From: Aliiroseovarius sp. F20344
GTDB taxonomy: Bacteria; Pseudomonadota; Alphaproteobacteria; Rhodobacterales; Rhodobacteraceae
Reading direction: 5' to 3'
Assembly (NCBI RefSeq): GCF_023016155.1
Contig: NZ_JALKBG010000008.1
Location: 1,242,501 to 1,306,500, forward strand
DNA length: 64,000 bases
The notes beneath the pieces are model-generated. The model saw only the letters and a program-made list of their open reading frames with translations. It had not been told where the DNA came from and ran no database searches. Shown here piece after piece: positions 30,404-38,877 of the stretch. Position 1 is the stretch's first letter, and each line of letters opens with the position of its first letter. The translations under genes were made by a program, and so were the position numbers.

Positions 30404-30838
30404 TTAAAAGCCCAAGATGTGGCGGGTTATGAACACCATGATGGTGATCCCTGCCATGAAGCTGAGCGTCGCGACGAAGCTGCGCGGTGACAAGCGCGAC
30501 ATGCCGCAAACACCGTGACCTGATGTACAGCCCGACCCGTAGGTCACGCCGATACCAACAACGACACCGCCGATGATCATCGACAGGGTGCTTACGGGCA
30601 CTTGAATGGCCGGAAAGCTTCCTGTCATGAAGAGGTAGACGAACGGACCGGTCAGCATGCCCGCAAGGATCGCAGCGCGCCATGCCCAGTCGGCAGAGCT
30701 GTTTGGCTGCAAAAATCCGGCCAGAATGCCCGTTGCCCCCAGCACGTTGCCGCGCACCCACATTAACAGGACAGAAGCCAGCCCGATCAGAGCGCCCCCT
30801 ACTGTTGCCGCCAGCGGTGTGAATTCAGTTTCAATCAT
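30404..30838 (-). CDS. half-size YeeE/YedE transporter subunit
   Basis: 144 residues from the ATG at 30838 (MIETEFTPLAATVGGALIGLAS). It carries the YeeE/YedE cysteine motif GVTYGSGCTSGHGVCGMSRLSPRSF near residues 95-120 and about four hydrophobic segments. First gene of the operon running to the SulP gene at 26895. An exact ATTC-N8-GAAT palindrome sits 71 bases upstream (30909-30924), which implies control by an SqrR/SoxR-type sulfur sensor. Confidence 0.9.
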   Translation of the reverse strand: MIETEFTPLAATVGGALIGLASVLLMWVRGNVLGATGILAGFLQPNSSADWAWRAAILAGMLTGPFVYLFMTGSFPAIQVPVSTLSMIIGGVVVGIGVTYGSGCTSGHGVCGMSRLSPRSFVATLSFMAGITIMVFITRHILGF

Positions 30839-30908
30839 GTCTAGCCTCACCAGAATTTCTGTTCGCGTGTTAAACTTAGGGCGCATCGCTGGGCGGGACA
30901 AGGTATAC

Positions 30909-30924
30909 ATTCACTTTTTTGAAT
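30909..30924. promoter_or_regulatory. SqrR-type operator ATTC-N8-GAAT upstream of the YeeE/YedE operon
   Basis: ATTCACTTTTTTGAAT, the centre of a longer palindrome ACATTCA-N6-TGAATGT. It matches the ATTC-N8-GAAT consensus known for the persulfide-responsive repressor SqrR of Rhodobacter. It is 71 bases from the operon's first ATG, on the promoter side of a terminator. Confidence 0.75.
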
Positions 30925-30954
30925 GTTTTTTTACTTCCCCTCGCGTCAAGCAAA

Positions 30955-30989
30955 AAGGCCCCGCACGTCATAGCGACATGTGGGGCCTT
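30955..30989 (-). terminator. terminator after the DUF302 gene, symmetric
   Basis: Stem AAGGCCCC / GGGGCCTT extended by a partly paired inner helix, flanked by A5 on the left and T5 on the right, so it can act on either strand. It follows the DUF302 stop by 21 bases and insulates the downstream YeeE/YedE operon. Confidence 0.8.
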
Positions 30990-31010
30990 GTTTTTCAAGC
31001 CAAATCGACT

Positions 31011-31472
31011 TTATTCCGCAACGGCTTCCTGAACAATTCCATCCAGCAAAGCCTGCACTTTTTGCATTTCGCCTTCGGGATAGGTCCGGTAACCCACCCG
31101 AACATCACCATCTATATCGGTGACATAAATGCTGTAGGGGCAGAACGAGATATTGGCTGCGTCCGCCTCCATCACTTCACGGCTTACTGTCGCTGAGCAA
31201 AATAGGAAAATATCGGCCGCTTCAAAGATCTTCACGTCTGATCCGACGTCCCCCTTGGTGCGCTCAAGCATATCGCCTGTGTGGCTGACATAGTCTATCA
31301 CCAGCCCCTGCCCCACAATGGCCGATTCAACAGCGAAAGTGGCGTCATCAAAGCTTCCGTCAAAAGCGTAGGTGACAGCATGATCTGACATTTGCTTCCC
31401 ATGGCCGTCGGCAAAAGCTGGGGCCATTCCTGCTGCGGCAACAACCAGTGCCGCGCCTATCATCTTGCGCAT
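31011..31472 (-). CDS. periplasmic DUF302 domain protein
   Basis: 153 residues. A signal peptide (MRKMIGAALVVAAAGMAPAF then ADG) precedes a DUF302 domain (VTYAFDGSFDDATFAVESAIVGQGLVIDYVSHTGDMLERTKGDVG...FLFCSATVSREVMEADAANISFCPYSIYV). Two cysteines lie in FLFCSAT and SFCPYSI. DUF302 proteins are often found near sulfur-oxidation genes but the function is unproven. GAGGAAG sits before the ATG at 31472. It has its own ATTC-N8-GAAT box 93 bases upstream and a terminator after it, so it is a monocistronic member of the sulfur regulon. Confidence 0.87.
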   Translation of the reverse strand: MRKMIGAALVVAAAGMAPAFADGHGKQMSDHAVTYAFDGSFDDATFAVESAIVGQGLVIDYVSHTGDMLERTKGDVGSDVKIFEAADIFLFCSATVSREVMEADAANISFCPYSIYVTDIDGDVRVGYRTYPEGEMQKVQALLDGIVQEAVAE

Positions 31473-31509
31473 TCGTCTTCCTCCTGAATTGAGGGCCGTT
31501 CGCGCCAAG

Positions 31510-31547
31510 CCCGTTTACGTGAAACGGGGCCCGGATGTCCGGACCCC
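31510..31547 (-). other. two competing hairpins in the DUF302 leader
   Basis: One stem pairs CCCGTTT with AAACGGG (31510-31528); the other pairs GGGG plus CCGGA with TCCGG plus CCCC (31526-31547). They share the G-rich bases 31526-31528, so only one complete stem can form at a time. They lie between the operator at 31565 and the DUF302 start and could be a terminator for soxF read-through or a leader structure. Confidence 0.4.
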
Positions 31548-31564
31548 GCGTTCACTTTCAACAT

Positions 31565-31580
31565 ATTCGCCATTGCGAAT
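31565..31580. promoter_or_regulatory. SqrR-type operator ATTC-N8-GAAT upstream of the DUF302 gene
   Basis: ATTCGCCATTGCGAAT; the full palindrome is ATATTCGC-CATT-GCGAATAT with perfect 8-base arms (31563-31582). It is just downstream of the soxF stop and 93 bases from the DUF302 ATG. Confidence 0.75.
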
Positions 31581-31593
31581 ATTGGCAAGCTGA

Positions 31594-32868
31594 TCAGCCA
31601 AACATGTCCGAGGTGATCCCGGCATACCAGCCAACGCTTTCCTCGTAAGTGGCCTGGCGCAGCTCTGCATCCTCACCCACTTTGCTGATGAACCCGTCAA
31701 CCTTGGCGATTTTCTCGTCCGTGGCTTCGTAGCTCGCGCCAACTTTCACACCGTCATTGGTGTCAATCAGCGACCAACAAGTGTTGGTGAACTTGGCCGG
31801 GAATAGCTTCGATCCGGTCAGTGCCGAACGCACGGCCATTGCGGCCACTTTCGCTTGACTATTGGCGGAGAAGCCTGATTTCGGCATATCGCCTTGCGAA
31901 CTTGCGTCGCCCAGAACGTGAATGTTTTCATCAACACGCGATTGCATCGTGTGCGGATTCACAGGCGCCCAGTTGCCTTCGGTGATACCAGCCATGTCGC
32001 AGATCTTGCCTGCCTTCATCGCTGGGATGACGTTACAGACATCTACCTTGTTTTCTTCACCGTCGATGGTGACCGTCATGTCATGTGGGTTCACAGACAC
32101 ATTGCCGCCACCGAAGTCGCCGCCAATCCAGTCGATCATACCGTCGTAGTGACGCGACCAACCATCCTGGAACAGAGCCATTTTCGAGAACTTCTCTTTC
32201 GGGTCAGCGATGATAATCTTCGCTGTCGGGTTCTTTTCCTTCAGGATATGCGCGATCATCGAAATCCGCTCATACGGCCCAGGAGGGCAGCGGAACGGGT
32301 TGGGCGGCGCGACCATGGCGAAGGTGCCGCCTTCTGGCATGGCTTCAACCTGAGCTTTCAAAAGCTCGGATTGCGATCCAGCTTTATAGGCATGCGGCAT
32401 GGCGTTCTGATGGCTGATGTCCCAGCCTTCAACCGCGCCATCAACAAAGTCGATACCCGGCGACAAGACCAATCGGTCATAGTTCAACATGGCCCCGCCA
32501 GCGAGCGACACAGTGCGTGCCTCGCGGTTGATATCAATCGCCCAGTCATGCACAACGTTGATGCCGTATTCCGATGCCAGCTTGCCATAGCTGTGCGCGA
32601 TCGAGCCCAGCTCGGTGAAGCCCGCCATATAAAGGTTCGAGAAGAAGCAGGTGTAATAACTGCGGGTCGGCTCGACCAGCGTGACTTCGATCTCGCCCTT
32701 GCTGTCCTTGGCAATATAGCGCGCAGCAGTTGCACCACCGGCACCGCCACCGATCACAACGACCTTAGGCTTACCGTGACCGGCTGCGTGAACCATTGGT
32801 GCGGACAGAGTGGTAGCTGCCGCACCGGCGGCTGCACCACCCATGAATAAACGTCTGTTAAGTTTCAT
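31594..32868 (-). CDS. soxF: SoxF, flavocytochrome c sulfide dehydrogenase flavoprotein
   Basis: 424 residues. A Tat signal (NRRLFMGGAAAGAAATTLSA) exports it folded with FAD. The Rossmann motif VVVIGGGAGGATAARYI follows, then the region SYYTCFFSNLYMAGF containing the cysteine likely to bind FAD covalently in this family. Further cysteines in FRCPPGPYER and GKICDMAGI may be the redox disulfide. With SoxE it oxidises sulfide in the periplasm and boosts thiosulfate oxidation. GGGAGGAAAT before the ATG at 32868 fixes the start; the soxE stop lies 76 bases upstream. Confidence 0.93.
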   Translation of the reverse strand: MKLNRRLFMGGAAAGAAATTLSAPMVHAAGHGKPKVVVIGGGAGGATAARYIAKDSKGEIEVTLVEPTRSYYTCFFSNLYMAGFTELGSIAHSYGKLASEYGINVVHDWAIDINREARTVSLAGGAMLNYDRLVLSPGIDFVDGAVEGWDISHQNAMPHAYKAGSQSELLKAQVEAMPEGGTFAMVAPPNPFRCPPGPYERISMIAHILKEKNPTAKIIIADPKEKFSKMALFQDGWSRHYDGMIDWIGGDFGGGNVSVNPHDMTVTIDGEENKVDVCNVIPAMKAGKICDMAGITEGNWAPVNPHTMQSRVDENIHVLGDASSQGDMPKSGFSANSQAKVAAMAVRSALTGSKLFPAKFTNTCWSLIDTNDGVKVGASYEATDEKIAKVDGFISKVGEDAELRQATYEESVGWYAGITSDMFG

Positions 32869-32944
32869 AAATTTCCTCCCTGTTGGCCGTGAACTCGCGC
32901 ACGGCCTTCGCGTCAGGCAGACCCGTCCCGGCCCGCCTTCTGTC

Positions 32945-33652
32945 TCACTCGGCCACTTCGAAATAAGCAGCCAAAGCAGCGATCTCGTCATTTGACAAAC
33001 GCCCTGCCATCATCTGCATCACAGGATGTGGGCGGAACTTGTCTTTATAAGCGTGCATTGCGATCACGAAGTCTTCGGCGGGCCATCCGATGATACCCGG
33101 AATACCATCATTGTCACCAGAGAGCTGATGACAGGACGTACATTCCGAAGACAGGTATTCGCCATATTCCGGGTCGCCTTGGATCGCCAGAATATCTGGA
33201 TCAACCGAATGGTCGGTCCCTGCTGCGGTAGGTGCCGCTTCGGGAATATCGCCCGGATTGTCAGAGTACCGGCGCAGGAATGCCAGAAGGTCTGCGCGTT
33301 TCTTTTCGTCCTTCAAGCCCTTGTAAGACATGCGCGTATCCGAGGCGAAAGCCTTCGGGTTTTCGATGTAACGATCCAGCAAATCGAACTCCCAAACGAG
33401 CCCATCTTTGCCCATCCGCGCAAGCCCCTTGGAGTATTTGAACCCCTCTTCAGCCCCGGCGCGACGGCCAAAAATCCCGTTCAAATGCGGCCCTACACGG
33501 TTCTTTGCATCCTTGCCAACCGCATGACAGGATTTGCATTCTTTCCACAGCTTCTCGCCTTCTGCGGCGTTGCCGATTTCGTTTGAAAAAGAAGGCGTTG
33601 CGGCGCAAAGCGCAACCGTCAAACCTATCGCAGCGTTTCGAATCCTAAACAT
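32945..33652 (-). CDS. soxE: SoxE, dihaem c-type cytochrome
   Basis: 235 residues with an N-terminal signal peptide (to about SFSNE) and two haem sites, CKSCH at residues 39-43 and CTSCH at 171-175. The first domain is cytochrome c2-like (VGPHLNGIFGRRAGAEEGFKYSKGL) and the second resembles the FccA/SoxE electron acceptor of flavocytochrome c. It is the electron-accepting partner of SoxF. The gene has its own space upstream beyond the soxD terminator at 33741, so soxE-soxF may have a separate promoter. Confidence 0.92.
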   Translation of the reverse strand: MFRIRNAAIGLTVALCAATPSFSNEIGNAAEGEKLWKECKSCHAVGKDAKNRVGPHLNGIFGRRAGAEEGFKYSKGLARMGKDGLVWEFDLLDRYIENPKAFASDTRMSYKGLKDEKKRADLLAFLRRYSDNPGDIPEAAPTAAGTDHSVDPDILAIQGDPEYGEYLSSECTSCHQLSGDNDGIPGIIGWPAEDFVIAMHAYKDKFRPHPVMQMMAGRLSNDEIAALAAYFEVAE

Positions 33653-33740
33653 GGGCAGAGATTAACCTGTGAAGCGTATCCACTCAATAATTATCATATA
33701 CAAATGCATGCATTAATTGCACGAATGTTGCGCACAAAAA

Positions 33741-33771
33741 ACGGGCGTCTGGGGGATGCCCGGACGCCCGT
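33741..33771 (-). terminator. intrinsic terminator after soxD
   Basis: Stem ACGGGCGTC / GACGCCCGT with a G-rich interior; on the minus strand it ends in six T residues. It lies 20 bases past the soxD stop and separates soxBCD from soxEF. Confidence 0.85.
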
Positions 33772-33791
33772 CATAGCAGTATTGGTTCAGC

Positions 33792-34892
33792 CTACTGGCT
33801 GTGCGATTTCAGGAATTCCAAGATCGCCGCAATGTCCTTGTCTTTCTTCAAGCCCGCAAAAGACATTTTGGTGCCCTTCATGTATTTGCGCGGATTTGCC
33901 AGATAGCCGGATAGTTCAGCCTCATCCCAGACCAGACCGCCTTCTGCAGCGGCTTTCATGGGCTTGGAGTATTTGAAGCCATCAACCGTGGCAGCAGCGC
34001 GGCCAAAGACACCGTTCAGCATCGGGCCAGTGCCGTTCTTGGCTTTGTCGCCGACCTTGTGGCAAGCCTTACATTTCTTAAAGACCTTTTCACCTTTGGC
34101 GACCAGTTCTCCATCCAATGCAGCAGCAGGTGCTGCAGCCTCTTCAACCGGAGCTTTCGTTGCAGGTGCCTCTTCAGAAGGTGCTTCTGTGGCCGGTGCA
34201 GCAGCTTCAGTTGCTGCACCCGCCGTGCCCATCACAGCTTGGCTGATCGGCGTTGCGTCAAAACCCGAGTTCGGGTCGCCGGGGAAAACCACAGTTGTGG
34301 TAATCTCAACTGCGCCCGGTTTACAATCGCTCATGCAGCGGTTGGTGAATTTGCCATATTCCATCTCAGCACGATCATCGACGATGAAGCCTTCCGCATT
34401 GGGCAGAACCACATCTGCAAAAGTCTCTTTCGACAGAACGAAATCGTCGTCCACAAGGTCGTTTGAATAAAGGATGTATGCCACGATTGCGTAGACATCA
34501 TCATCCGACAGTGTACCCGCGGCACCAAATGGCATCGAACGGCGCACATAGTCGAACGTGGTCGACAGATACGGCCAATAGGATCCAACGGTTTTCAGTG
34601 GATCTTCGTGATCCAGCGTATCAGCTCCCCCGGCCAGTTTCGGCCAGTTGCCCGCGCCTTCGGCAAATTCGCCGTGGCACACAGCACAAGCGTCTGCAAA
34701 GACTTCTTCACCGGTCCAGACATCGCCCTTGCCGTCCGGCAGGTTTGATCCGTCCGGGAAAACATCCAGATCCCATGCCGCCACTTCTGCGTCCGTTGCC
34801 GTACGACCAAGGCCCAGTTTTTCGGCCATGGCAGGCGCGGCGGTCAAAGCGGCAACCGAGGCTGCCATCAGAGATTTAGGAAACTTCGACAT
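33792..34892 (-). CDS. soxD: SoxD, dihaem cytochrome c of sulfane dehydrogenase
   Basis: 366 residues, Sec signal peptide (MSKFPKSLMAASVAALTAAP then AMAEK). Haem sites are CAVCH (69-73) and CKACH (274-278). The two cytochrome domains are joined by an Ala/Pro/Glu-rich linker (ATEAAAPATEAPSEEAPATK region, about 215-260). It takes electrons from SoxC during oxidation of protein-bound sulfane sulfur. The ATG at 34892 overlaps the soxC end by 17 bases and has GGGGAGG upstream. SoxCD presence means thiosulfate is oxidised fully without sulfur globules. Confidence 0.94.
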   Translation of the reverse strand: MSKFPKSLMAASVAALTAAPAMAEKLGLGRTATDAEVAAWDLDVFPDGSNLPDGKGDVWTGEEVFADACAVCHGEFAEGAGNWPKLAGGADTLDHEDPLKTVGSYWPYLSTTFDYVRRSMPFGAAGTLSDDDVYAIVAYILYSNDLVDDDFVLSKETFADVVLPNAEGFIVDDRAEMEYGKFTNRCMSDCKPGAVEITTTVVFPGDPNSGFDATPISQAVMGTAGAATEAAAPATEAPSEEAPATKAPVEEAAAPAAALDGELVAKGEKVFKKCKACHKVGDKAKNGTGPMLNGVFGRAAATVDGFKYSKPMKAAAEGGLVWDEAELSGYLANPRKYMKGTKMSFAGLKKDKDIAAILEFLKSHSQ

Positions 34893-36156
34893 TGTTCGCC
34901 TCCCCTTTTGCATTGACGTGCCACGTCTGGATGCAGTTGTTGTGATAGATGGAATTCAGGCCGCGCACGTCGCGCAGTTGCGCCTTCGTGGGCTGTACGT
35001 ACCCAGTTTCGTCCATCGCGCGGGATTGCAGGAACATCTCGGATCCGTCCCAGTTGATGTCCAGATAGAACCGGGTCAGCGCCATCTTCTTTCCGGGTTC
35101 GGCCAAACGCGCCTCTTGCCAAGTCACGCCACCATCCAGCGACACGTCGACCGCGGTAATTGCGCCATTCCCAGACCAGGCCAGACCAGTGATGACCAGC
35201 GGGCCTTTGCCGTGCTTGATTGGCATCTGCGGGCTGGGGCTGGTCACGACGGATTTCGCATCCATCGCCCAGGTCCATTTGCGCGAGGTGCCGTCTTCCA
35301 ACGTGTCGGTGTATTTCGAGGTCTCTTCGCGGCTTTCAACCGGCTTGTCCATCACCTCGATGCGACGCAGCCATTTGACCCACATGTTGCCTTCCCAACC
35401 GGGCACAACCAGACGAACCGGATAGCCATGCTCCATCCGCAGGGCTTCACCATTGGCTTTGAATGCAACCATGCAGTCGTCCAGCGCCTTCTCCATCGGG
35501 ATCGAGCGACCGTTCGACGACGCATCTGCGCCTTCGACATAAACCCACTTGTCCTTCAGATCGCCAGCAGCATCCAGCCCTGCTTCCTCAAGTAGAGTAC
35601 GCAGGCTGACGCCGGTGTATTCCATATTGTGGATCATGCCGTGGGTGTATTGCGCACCGTTCAGCTGCGAGCCCGCCCATTCCATGCCCGTATTCGCCGC
35701 GCATTCCAGGAAGAAGGTCTGCTGCGAACGCGGGAAACGCTCGAGGTCTTCATAAGTGAACACCAGCGGCGTATCGACCAGACCGTTGATCATCAGACGG
35801 TAGTCTTCTTTCTTCAGCGTGATCGCACCCGAGTGGTGGCGTTCGAACGCGCAACCCTGCGGGGTGATCGTACCATCCAGCGCATGGAGCGGCGTGAAGT
35901 TGATCGAGCTGATCTGATCAGCCGTCAGCCATTCCACGTTGCGGCGCACAACGTCGCCTTCGAATTCAATTGGCATGCCGTAAGGCGTGGCGTCCACGCC
36001 CTCGCCCAGACCCGATGCCCATTCCTGCACTTCCGTGATCAGCGGATCACCTTCAGCTCGTGCCGCGCCTGCGGCCCCAACGGCGGCCCCTGCGGCAGCG
36101 GCCCCTTTCAGGAACCCGCGGCGCGAGGTGCCTGCCTCTTTCGTTTCATTCGACAT
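34876..36156 (-). CDS. soxC: SoxC, molybdenum sulfane dehydrogenase subunit
   Basis: 426 residues with a Tat signal (SRRGFLKGAAAAGAAVGAAG). Sulfite-oxidase fold: the Mo-coordinating Cys lies in TFFLECAANTGMEW, and the dimerisation domain follows with GHRIEVMDK-like residues (KWLRRIEVMDKPVES) and SPQMPIKHGKGPLVITGLAWSGNGAI. SoxCD removes six electrons from the cysteine-bound sulfane on SoxYZ. The gene is preceded by soxB (39 bases) and overlaps soxD. Confidence 0.95.
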   Translation of the reverse strand: MSNETKEAGTSRRGFLKGAAAAGAAVGAAGAARAEGDPLITEVQEWASGLGEGVDATPYGMPIEFEGDVVRRNVEWLTADQISSINFTPLHALDGTITPQGCAFERHHSGAITLKKEDYRLMINGLVDTPLVFTYEDLERFPRSQQTFFLECAANTGMEWAGSQLNGAQYTHGMIHNMEYTGVSLRTLLEEAGLDAAGDLKDKWVYVEGADASSNGRSIPMEKALDDCMVAFKANGEALRMEHGYPVRLVVPGWEGNMWVKWLRRIEVMDKPVESREETSKYTDTLEDGTSRKWTWAMDAKSVVTSPSPQMPIKHGKGPLVITGLAWSGNGAITAVDVSLDGGVTWQEARLAEPGKKMALTRFYLDINWDGSEMFLQSRAMDETGYVQPTKAQLRDVRGLNSIYHNNCIQTWHVNAKGEANNVEVS

Positions 36157-36195
36157 ATGTCAAACCCCCTAATTCTGGCTGTTTGGCTAATGGTT

Positions 36196-37893
36196 TCAGG
36201 CGCCCACAACCTGAACCGAATTGTTCGGATCCAGCTTGATGGTGCCTTGTTTCTTGATGTGGCTTTCGACGACATCCCAGATCTGCGGACCCTCAGTGCC
36301 TTCGTTCACACTGGCCCAGCCCGCGACCACATAGGTCTTGGCCGGATCAATTGCTTCGCCGGTTTTCAGAAGCGTCATCTCGGTGATGCGCTCGCCTTGT
36401 GGCTTGTTGATATCGATGCGGTAGCCCATACCACCGATGCGCACCATATCACCGCCCTGCTGATAGTAGGGATCCGGGTTGAACAGGTTATCGCCCACGT
36501 CTTCCAAAATGGTGTGGATGAATTCACCCGTCATTTCAGTCCGGTAAGCTTCACCGTAAGACATCGAGGTCACGTTCCAGATGTCTTCGCGGGTGATCTC
36601 CTGACCCGGCAGAATGCTCGGCCCCCAGCGCACGCCGGGTGACATGGCAATGTCAGCCTCGCGTTCTGAAATAAGCGCATCACAGATCAGGTCATCCCAG
36701 CTGCCGTTGAAGTTGCCACGACGATATAGAAGCGTGTCAGTGGTGCCGATCACCTCTTCCAGCTCGGCCTTATAGGGCGCACGCTGTTCATCGATCAGCG
36801 TGGTGATGGTCGCGTCCGGGGTGATGACATCGGCAAAAATCGGGATCAATTTGTGGCGAATGCCCATCATCTTGCCGTCGCGCACGTCCAGATCGACGCG
36901 GCTGACAAATTTCGAGTTCGAACCTGACGCGATGATGAAGGTCTGTTCAACCTGCACCGGTTCAGGCAGCGCATCATGGGTATGACCCGACAGGATTACG
37001 TCGATGCCGGTCACTTTGCTGGCCATCTTCTTGTCCACGTCAAAGCCATTGTGGCTCAGGCAGACAACAAGTTCAGCACCTGCGGCGCGCACTTCGTCGA
37101 CCATCGCTTGCATGTTTTCATCACGAATGCCGAACGAATACTCCGGGAACATCCAACGTGGGTTCGCGATAGGCATATAGGGGAATGCCTGACCGATCAC
37201 GGCTACCTTCACGCCGCCGCGCTCAAAGAACTTGTAAGGCTTGAACAGCTCGGCGGGTTCGTCCCATTCGGCGTCAAAGATGTTCTGTCCAAGGGCTGCG
37301 AAGGGCAGACCTTCAACGATCTCGTTCACCCGCTCGGATCCCAGCGTGAATTCCCAGTGGAAGGTCATCGCATCAGGCTTCAGCGCGTTCATCACATTGA
37401 CCACGTCCTGACCTTCGGTGTGATGACATGTGTAAGACCCATGCCAGGTGTCACCACCATCCAACAACAGAGCATCCGGGCGGTCAGCACGGATCGCGTT
37501 CACAACGGTCGCCACACGATCCATGCCGCCCACCTTGCCGTAAGCCTGTGCCAGAGACGAAAAGTCGTTATATGTCAATGCATAAGCGTTGGGGGAGCCG
37601 TCCTCGATCCCATAAGCTTTGCGGAAATCCGCACCGGTTACGTGGGGCATCTGGCCGTTTGCCGCGCCAACACCAAGGTTGATCTCGGGCTCGCGGAAAT
37701 AGATCGGTTTCAGCTGGGCGTGAATGTCGGTGATGTGGATCAGGCTGACATTGCCAAACGTGTCGAACTTCAGAAGATCATCTTGGGTCAAAGCCTGCTG
37801 TGCAGCCAGCTTGGCCCAATTGCCAAAGCCCGATGCGCCGTAAAGCGCAGACGCAGCCATCGAGACCTGAAGAAAGTCGCGGCGAGAAATCAT
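36196..37893 (-). CDS. soxB: SoxB, thiosulfohydrolase
   Basis: 565 residues with a Tat-like N-terminus (MISRRDFLQVSMAASALYGA). Dimanganese hydrolase related to 5'-nucleotidases: ligands are in LIHITDIHAQLKPIYF, LLLDGGDTWHGSYTCHHT, ECLSHNG-type VCLSHNGFDVDKKM and ILSGHTHDALPEP. It releases sulfate from SoxYZ-bound sulfonate. The start at 37893 keeps the twin-arginine motif at the N-terminus. It begins a new unit (soxBCD) after the soxA terminator, with a palindrome at 37945-37960 upstream. Confidence 0.95.
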   Translation of the reverse strand: MISRRDFLQVSMAASALYGASGFGNWAKLAAQQALTQDDLLKFDTFGNVSLIHITDIHAQLKPIYFREPEINLGVGAANGQMPHVTGADFRKAYGIEDGSPNAYALTYNDFSSLAQAYGKVGGMDRVATVVNAIRADRPDALLLDGGDTWHGSYTCHHTEGQDVVNVMNALKPDAMTFHWEFTLGSERVNEIVEGLPFAALGQNIFDAEWDEPAELFKPYKFFERGGVKVAVIGQAFPYMPIANPRWMFPEYSFGIRDENMQAMVDEVRAAGAELVVCLSHNGFDVDKKMASKVTGIDVILSGHTHDALPEPVQVEQTFIIASGSNSKFVSRVDLDVRDGKMMGIRHKLIPIFADVITPDATITTLIDEQRAPYKAELEEVIGTTDTLLYRRGNFNGSWDDLICDALISEREADIAMSPGVRWGPSILPGQEITREDIWNVTSMSYGEAYRTEMTGEFIHTILEDVGDNLFNPDPYYQQGGDMVRIGGMGYRIDINKPQGERITEMTLLKTGEAIDPAKTYVVAGWASVNEGTEGPQIWDVVESHIKKQGTIKLDPNNSVQVVGA

Positions 37894-37944
37894 GAGCGGT
37901 TTTCCTTGGTTATCAGCCCCTTGCACGCCTCACCCATGCTTGGG

Positions 37945-37960
37945 ATTGAATATGTTCAAT
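37945..37960. promoter_or_regulatory. palindrome upstream of soxB
   Basis: ATTGAA-TATG-TTCAAT, perfect 6-base arms, 52 bases before the soxB ATG. The half-sites resemble those of the ATTC-N8-GAAT boxes but in another arrangement; a degenerate box ATGC-N8-GAAT (37936-37951) overlaps it. Confidence 0.4.
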
Positions 37961-37965
37961 TACAG

Positions 37966-38000
37966 AAAACCCCGCCCAAGGCATGCCTGGGCGGGGTTTT
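37966..38000 (-). terminator. intrinsic terminator after soxA, symmetric
   Basis: Thirteen-base stem AAAACCCCGCCCA / TGGGCGGGGTTTT enclosing GGCATGCC. It lies four bases beyond the soxA stop and ends the soxXYZA transcript. Confidence 0.85.
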
Positions 38001-38004
38001 TGAT

Positions 38005-38853
38005 TTAGTTGCGGACCGACGGACCTTCGACCGACAGACCATTGCCGCGCGAGGCGACATAGAGTTCGAGAGCAATGAACTCTTCCGAACCTGGGCTGTA
38101 GGTATGGGCACGCGTGTCACGAACGCAGCCTTTGAAGCGCGAATGCACCCCATTCAGCTTGGCGTTCTTCAGACGATAAGTCGGGAAGCCGTTGATCTGA
38201 CCCTGCGACAGGTGGTCGGCGCGGATCATGTTGCCATAGTTGTCTTCATGACAATTGGCACAGCTCATTTCCAGCTGACCAGTGCGGGTGTAGTAGAGCT
38301 CTTTGCCCTGCTCCCACATAGCTTCTGCCGGACCGTCAATGGCCACGTTTACGGGCATGCCGCGCGACACCGATGAAAGCAGAGCTTCCATGTTGATCGC
38401 AGCGGAAGCATCATACTTCCAAGGCTCAGCGCCCATGGCGTTTTCACGACAGTTGTTTACGGCCATCTGAAGGGTATGGACCGTTTCGGCCTTATCATTC
38501 CACTTCGGATATACCGGCTTCACACCGGCCATCTCTTCGGGTTCACCGTGACAATCAGCACAGGATTTGCCCTTGGATCCTTCAACAGTGTTCCAGATCT
38601 CGATGCCTTCTTCGACGCCCAGCATGCCGGGGTTATCAAAGTCGTCCATCTGCATTTCCTGCGTTTGATCCGACCGGAAACGCCAACCAGACAGCACCTC
38701 GTCCAGAGCATCGGAAAGATGCGCGGGCGCGGCTGTTTTGGTGACAATATCGATCTCGCCATTAACGGTGAGTTCTGCGCTTTCGTCGGCCGTGGCTGCG
38801 GCTGCCCCGAAGATGGTCGAGGCAGCCAGTAAAGCTGCGATGCCTTTTTTCAT
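38005..38853 (-). CDS. soxA: SoxA, L-cysteine S-thiosulfotransferase dihaem subunit
   Basis: 282 residues, Sec signal peptide (to about AAAATADES). Two haem sites CADCH (98-102) and CANCH (198-202), and the persulfidated active-site Cys243 in FKGCVRDTRAH that ligates the catalytic haem. With SoxX it attaches thiosulfate to the SoxYZ cysteine. It keeps both haems, as in Paracoccus and Rhodovulum, rather than the single-haem type. Last gene of soxXYZA. Confidence 0.95.
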   Translation of the reverse strand: MKKGIAALLAASTIFGAAAATADESAELTVNGEIDIVTKTAAPAHLSDALDEVLSGWRFRSDQTQEMQMDDFDNPGMLGVEEGIEIWNTVEGSKGKSCADCHGEPEEMAGVKPVYPKWNDKAETVHTLQMAVNNCRENAMGAEPWKYDASAAINMEALLSSVSRGMPVNVAIDGPAEAMWEQGKELYYTRTGQLEMSCANCHEDNYGNMIRADHLSQGQINGFPTYRLKNAKLNGVHSRFKGCVRDTRAHTYSPGSEEFIALELYVASRGNGLSVEGPSVRN

Positions 38854-38877
38854 TATATATTCCTCCCTGCGCTGGCC

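Noticed and set aside
31894-32850. 318-codon plus-strand open frame
   Set aside because: Antisense to soxF, whose motifs are complete.
33712-33726. ATT-N8-GAAT-like sequence upstream of soxE
   Set aside because: It misses the ATTC half-site and has the wrong spacing; not counted as a fourth operator.
36976-38376. 466-codon plus-strand open frame
   Set aside because: Spans soxB and soxA on the other strand including the terminator between them; a shadow frame.
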